Source: a virus. Taken from it: a stretch of DNA of 64,000 nt. The stretch spans positions 1 to 64,000 of IMG/VR virus record IMGVR_UViG_3300046171_000284; one strand, given 5' to 3'. The notes under the pieces are model-generated. The model was not told where the DNA came from and ran no database searches. It saw only the letters and a list, made by a program, of their open reading frames with translations. Below, one piece after another: positions 61,328 to 64,000 of the stretch (position 1 is the stretch's first letter; every line of letters starts with the position of its first letter). The position numbers were made by a program, and so were the translations under genes.

Positions 61328-61608
61328 GCGATCTTATAGTATTCGATAAATTATCGGACATCAAAAGATTAACTGTTGATGACGCTTTTTTACATCTTGA
61401 AAAGCGTTTTCAGAAAGAAAGAGGTCGCTATCTTTCGAAAATGCTTGATAAGGGGACTTCGCCGGAAGAAACGATTGCCATTAAGGCTATCCTTAACGCG
61501 ATTGAGAGCTTATCGCCTATGGCTCTTGCGGAGACAGTACTTAAAATCGAAGCGAAAAATTTGAAGACCCACAGTCCTGAAATGTTCAAAGTTAAGAAAC
61601 AGGCATGA
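61324..61608 (+). CDS. Small helical virion-region protein (94 aa)
   Basis: Starts at GTG 61324 overlapping the previous stop. Helical throughout (FLHLEKRFQKERGRYLSKML, ETIAIKAILNAIESL). The shape would suit a chaperone or a small connector; no family is recognised. Confidence 0.55.
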   Translation: MSDLIVFDKLSDIKRLTVDDAFLHLEKRFQKERGRYLSKMLDKGTSPEETIAIKAILNAIESLSPMALAETVLKIEAKNLKTHSPEMFKVKKQA

Positions 61609-61895
61609 AAATAAAACACTTTGGCAATGTACGCTTACGAACAGGCAATGTAGATAAGAGCATTGGGTTCACAGACTCGCCTATTTTAGAAATCAAAAAA
61701 GTACATAACGGGTATGTGGGGGAGGAAAGAAGAGTGACGGGCGTTTGGACAAACGGTCCCAACACCACAGTCATTGGCGAAATTCTTATTATAGATTTTA
61801 TATCCCCATCAAACGGAAGAAGGTATTTAAGATCTAACGGTAGTAAAATGTGGGGCAGTTTTCAACAATATCTAAATCTAACGGAGCCTAAATAG
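61605..61895 (+). CDS. Small beta-rich virion-region protein (96 aa)
   Basis: ATG 61605 overlaps the previous stop. The product has alternating hydrophobic strands (VIGEILIIDFI) and a C-terminal SFQQYLNLTEP. Possibly a tail or head-completion protein by position, without family evidence. Confidence 0.55.
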   Translation: MKIKHFGNVRLRTGNVDKSIGFTDSPILEIKKVHNGYVGEERRVTGVWTNGPNTTVIGEILIIDFISPSNGRRYLRSNGSKMWGSFQQYLNLTEPK

Positions 61896-61897
61896 TC

Positions 61898-62107
61898 ATG
61901 GGTCGAGTAAGATTATTTAATAGCAGTGAGGAGGATGTTGATGCCCCGAACAGCAGTCGTATCTTTTCTACTAGTAATCAAACGGGTACTTTAGAGGATC
62001 TATTTATTCCCAAATCTGACTTTTCAAAAACCCCGCCCGAAAATTTTCTTACATGCTATGTTTTGGACGGCGGAGATTCAACAAACCAACCGTGCGATGA
62101 GTCATGA
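61898..62107 (+). CDS. Small hypothetical protein (69 aa)
   Basis: Starts two bases after the previous gene and ends in an ATGA overlap with the next. Polar and acidic; no motif. Called because it fits the coupled series. Confidence 0.5.
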   Translation: MGRVRLFNSSEEDVDAPNSSRIFSTSNQTGTLEDLFIPKSDFSKTPPENFLTCYVLDGGDSTNQPCDES

Positions 62108-62346
62108 GTGTTTCCATCAGATTACGGCGCGATTCTGCGGAACGGTGGCTAGAAAATGACCCCGTACTTTTTCAAGGTGAGCTAGGTGCTGACCTAACCA
62201 ATAAAAAACTTAAATTAGGTGACGGATTCAACGAATGGAGCAAGTTACCTTATTTAAATTCCGAAGGATTAGAAGAAATTAGATCGGAATACGGAAATGA
62301 AACCGATTTCGAATTATACTACGAAATGTTTAAATTAGACTCATGA
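62104..62346 (+). CDS. Phage fibre N-terminal-like protein (Mtd_N type)
   Basis: 80 residues. SIRLRRDSAERWLENDPVLF, then GELGADLTNKKLKLGDGFNE and a following WSKLPYL match the N-terminal domain shared by the major tropism determinant of BPP-1 and hyaluronidase-type phage fibres. Here it stands alone, coupled by ATGA to the fibre gene that follows, so the two may act as one structure. Confidence 0.75.
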   Translation: MSVSIRLRRDSAERWLENDPVLFQGELGADLTNKKLKLGDGFNEWSKLPYLNSEGLEEIRSEYGNETDFELYYEMFKLDS

Positions 62347-63320
62347 GCACAACTCCAGCAACAATTTTAGGAAAGATCGGTAAAAAAGTCGGTGAAGAAG
62401 TAAAAACGGTTAGCACCGCTATTTCTACACACTCAGGTAAGACGGATAATCCGCACAATGTAACTAAAACGCAAGTCGGTCTAGGCAATGTGGACGATGT
62501 TGCTCTTAGTACATGGGCGGGTACCGCAAACATTACCACAGTAGGTACGCTTTCTAGCGGTACAGTTCCATACAGTTTACTTTCCGGCGTACCTGATGTA
62601 AATAACATCTCAGGTAATCTTACCATTGGCGGTAACCTTACGGTAGGCGGTCAAACAACTACTCTAAATACTGAGACTGTATTAGTGGAGGATAATATCA
62701 TCGAGCTCAATATGAAGTCCGATGGTGCTGAGACTGCTCAGACTTCAGGCATTCAGGTTAATCGTGGAGTTGGACTGACAGAAATTGAAGTCAGTGGTTT
62801 TGGAAAATTTATCGAAGACATTGGGTCAAACTATGACTTAAGCAACACAATAAATGGTGGAAATGTAGACGGAAAGGAGACCTATACACTCGAAGGTCCT
62901 AACCCCCAAGGGTATAAAATAGTTTGGTTTTCTAATCCAAGTGCCAATAATTCGAATGGAGATTTGGACACCACTTCAGCAGGGTGGGTCATTCAAGAAG
63001 ATAATGGTACTGCATTGGGGCTTTACCAAGACTTTAGTGGTGGAAGTGAAAACTTGGGAAATGGTTCGACAGCAAATCCGGCAAGCGGAATAACAATTAC
63101 TCAGTCGGTTGACGATAAAGCCACTATTATTTGGGACGACAATTCAGGACAGGCTACATGGAAATTCGGTCTTGGAACTGCGGACGCTGACATTAAGGCT
63201 AAGGATGTAGTTGCGACAGGTGTAGTAAAAGTACCTAGCGGAAACGGGCTAAAAATTAACGATGTTTCAATTGGCGACTACGCTTTGTTCGAATCAGCAT
63301 TGAATACTGCTAAGTCTTAA
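62343..63320 (+). CDS. Tail fibre protein
   Basis: 325 residues. DNPHNVTKTQVGLGNVDDV is the classic tail-fibre motif, followed by NLTIGGNLTVGGQTTTLNTE and VEDNIIELN, another common phage fibre pattern. Residues about 185-250 resemble the C-terminal domain of 57889..58533 (YKIVWFSNPSANNSNGDLDT, YQDFSGGS). The C-terminus is a beta-stranded shaft. Presumably binds a host surface receptor. Confidence 0.8.
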   Translation: MSTTPATILGKIGKKVGEEVKTVSTAISTHSGKTDNPHNVTKTQVGLGNVDDVALSTWAGTANITTVGTLSSGTVPYSLLSGVPDVNNISGNLTIGGNLTVGGQTTTLNTETVLVEDNIIELNMKSDGAETAQTSGIQVNRGVGLTEIEVSGFGKFIEDIGSNYDLSNTINGGNVDGKETYTLEGPNPQGYKIVWFSNPSANNSNGDLDTTSAGWVIQEDNGTALGLYQDFSGGSENLGNGSTANPASGITITQSVDDKATIIWDDNSGQATWKFGLGTADADIKAKDVVATGVVKVPSGNGLKINDVSIGDYALFESALNTAKS

Positions 63321-63323
63321 GAT

Positions 63324-63617
63324 GTGGCTTCTATTCTCGAACAGATTGGGACTAAGGTCGGTCAAGAGCTAAAAGCTCTTACCCCTGCCGACAGCCATGC
63401 CGAAACTACTTTTAACACAGACGGCATCCTAGTAAGTTCTACAATTTGGAGTAGTCCCTCAAAGACTTCAAAAATCGGCTCTAAGGTTCTAACTTACACG
63501 AATGGCAATTTGACTAGTATAGTTGAGAAAGACGGCTCTGATGTTACTACGCTTACGAAGACAATAGCTTATGATGGGGACGGTAATGTCTCATCAATCA
63601 CAAAGGAGTATGCATGA
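63324..63617 (+). CDS. Fibre-associated protein (97 aa)
   Basis: Starts at GTG 63324. The first 15 residues (MASILEQIGTKVGQELKAL) match the start of the fibre gene before it (ILGKIGKKVGEEVKTV), so they probably share an anchor helix. The remaining part is beta-structured with a DGDGNVSSI end. ATGA overlap with the next gene. Confidence 0.6.
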   Translation: MASILEQIGTKVGQELKALTPADSHAETTFNTDGILVSSTIWSSPSKTSKIGSKVLTYTNGNLTSIVEKDGSDVTTLTKTIAYDGDGNVSSITKEYA

Positions 63618-64000
63618 GTTTTTCTGAAGCAAGTAACAAGATTACGCAAACAGGGACTGACACTGATCTTAGTGGGTTGAATGGAGTGACGGGAGTAACT
63701 ACTACAGTTCGTGGAAACCACACTACTTATACAATTGCTTCCACTCATTTCCTAGAGGTTCAAGGAACACTTAGCATTGATCCTGCCTATGAGACTTTGC
63801 AAATGATGAAGCAAGCTATCAATGCAGGTAGTGGGCATCCACTCACAGTAACAGGCACATTGAATCTAGGTGTCAAAACTACAGCAAATGGGAAAGACAA
63901 ATACTCGGTCGGTGTAGGAATTGATTTACCAAATGAGAATCTGACAGGGCAAATGTATAATACCTTTGGCATTTCGTTTGGAGGTAGTTCTACATTTTTG
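63614..64000 (+). CDS. Fibre-like virion protein, 3' end cut by window edge
   Basis: The frame is open from ATG 63614 to the last base (129 codons). Repeated short beta-like elements (GLNGVTGVTTTVRGNHTTYT, FLEVQGTLSID) resemble phage fibre or collar proteins. The remaining part and the capsid genes are expected beyond the window. Confidence 0.6.
   Translation, partial: MSFSEASNKITQTGTDTDLSGLNGVTGVTTTVRGNHTTYTIASTHFLEVQGTLSIDPAYETLQMMKQAINAGSGHPLTVTGTLNLGVKTTANGKDKYSVGVGIDLPNENLTGQMYNTFGISFGGSSTFL

Noticed and set aside
1-64000. Major capsid, holin and endolysin genes
   Set aside because: None could be recognised; small membrane proteins at 26060 and 27966 are not enough to call a lysis module.

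Overview
The window looks like part of a temperate, probably marine, tailed-phage (podovirus-like) genome, or the same genome as a prophage. The evidence is a large terminase, a portal protein, long fibre genes with repeats, a T7-type family A DNA polymerase, an AEP-type primase fused to an SF3 helicase, and a tyrosine integrase beside a partial tRNA-Leu. Both window edges cut genes (3..1028 and 63614..64000). No major capsid, holin or endolysin gene was recognised, so the genome continues beyond the window. The host cannot be named from the sequence.

Layout. (1) 1-11.9 kb, plus strand: virion and fibre genes coupled by ATGA/GTGA overlaps, including a 1,102-residue protein with a 15-residue tandem repeat and a protein with a metzincin-type HExxHxxG motif. 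(2) 11.9-13.3 kb: integrase (frameshifted) and an attP-like 5' half of tRNA-Leu. (3) 13.3-25.8 kb, mostly minus strand: replication and regulation (primase-helicase, PolA, DUF2800-like nuclease, SNF2-like ATPase, dNMP kinase, sigma-70 region 4 protein, NrdR-like zinc ribbon, RuvC-like resolvase, HNH protein, PD-(D/E)XK-like protein) plus an iteron-rich, AT-rich stretch that could be a replication origin. (4) 26.0-32.9 kb, plus strand: an A-rich accessory cassette. (5) 33.1-64 kb, plus strand: packaging genes, a 5,551-residue polyvalent protein, portal, and fibre genes.

The most striking system is in the accessory cassette: a complete set of ubiquitin-conjugation-like parts. These are a beta-grasp Ubl candidate (28120..28332), an E2-like protein with the FPN-x7-C box (28583..29407), a ThiF/E1-like enzyme (29721..30401) and a JAMM peptidase with an exact HxHx7SxxD motif (31212..32330). 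Two unrecognised proteins are interleaved. It resembles the PRTRC gene cassettes of plasmids, but here it sits inside a phage. The Ubl gene has its own hairpin, Shine-Dalgarno and strong terminator, and its codon use looks like that of a highly expressed gene. The cassette also carries a ~570-nt gene-free stretch that may be a structured RNA.

The second notable feature is the 16.7-kb gene 39219..55874. It joins a zincin-like motif, a nucleotidyltransferase-like segment, an SF1 helicase, an ASCH-like domain and a C-terminal LPD38-like region, with the exact motif DLSAPG at four segment boundaries.

Several genes between 11.9 and 19 kb, and one at 27.4 kb, are broken by small indels, mostly at short homopolymers, while the 16.7-kb gene is intact. 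I annotate the corrected spans and mark the breaks. The 10-mer CTACTATCAT occurs six times, always on the plus strand, and is unexplained.
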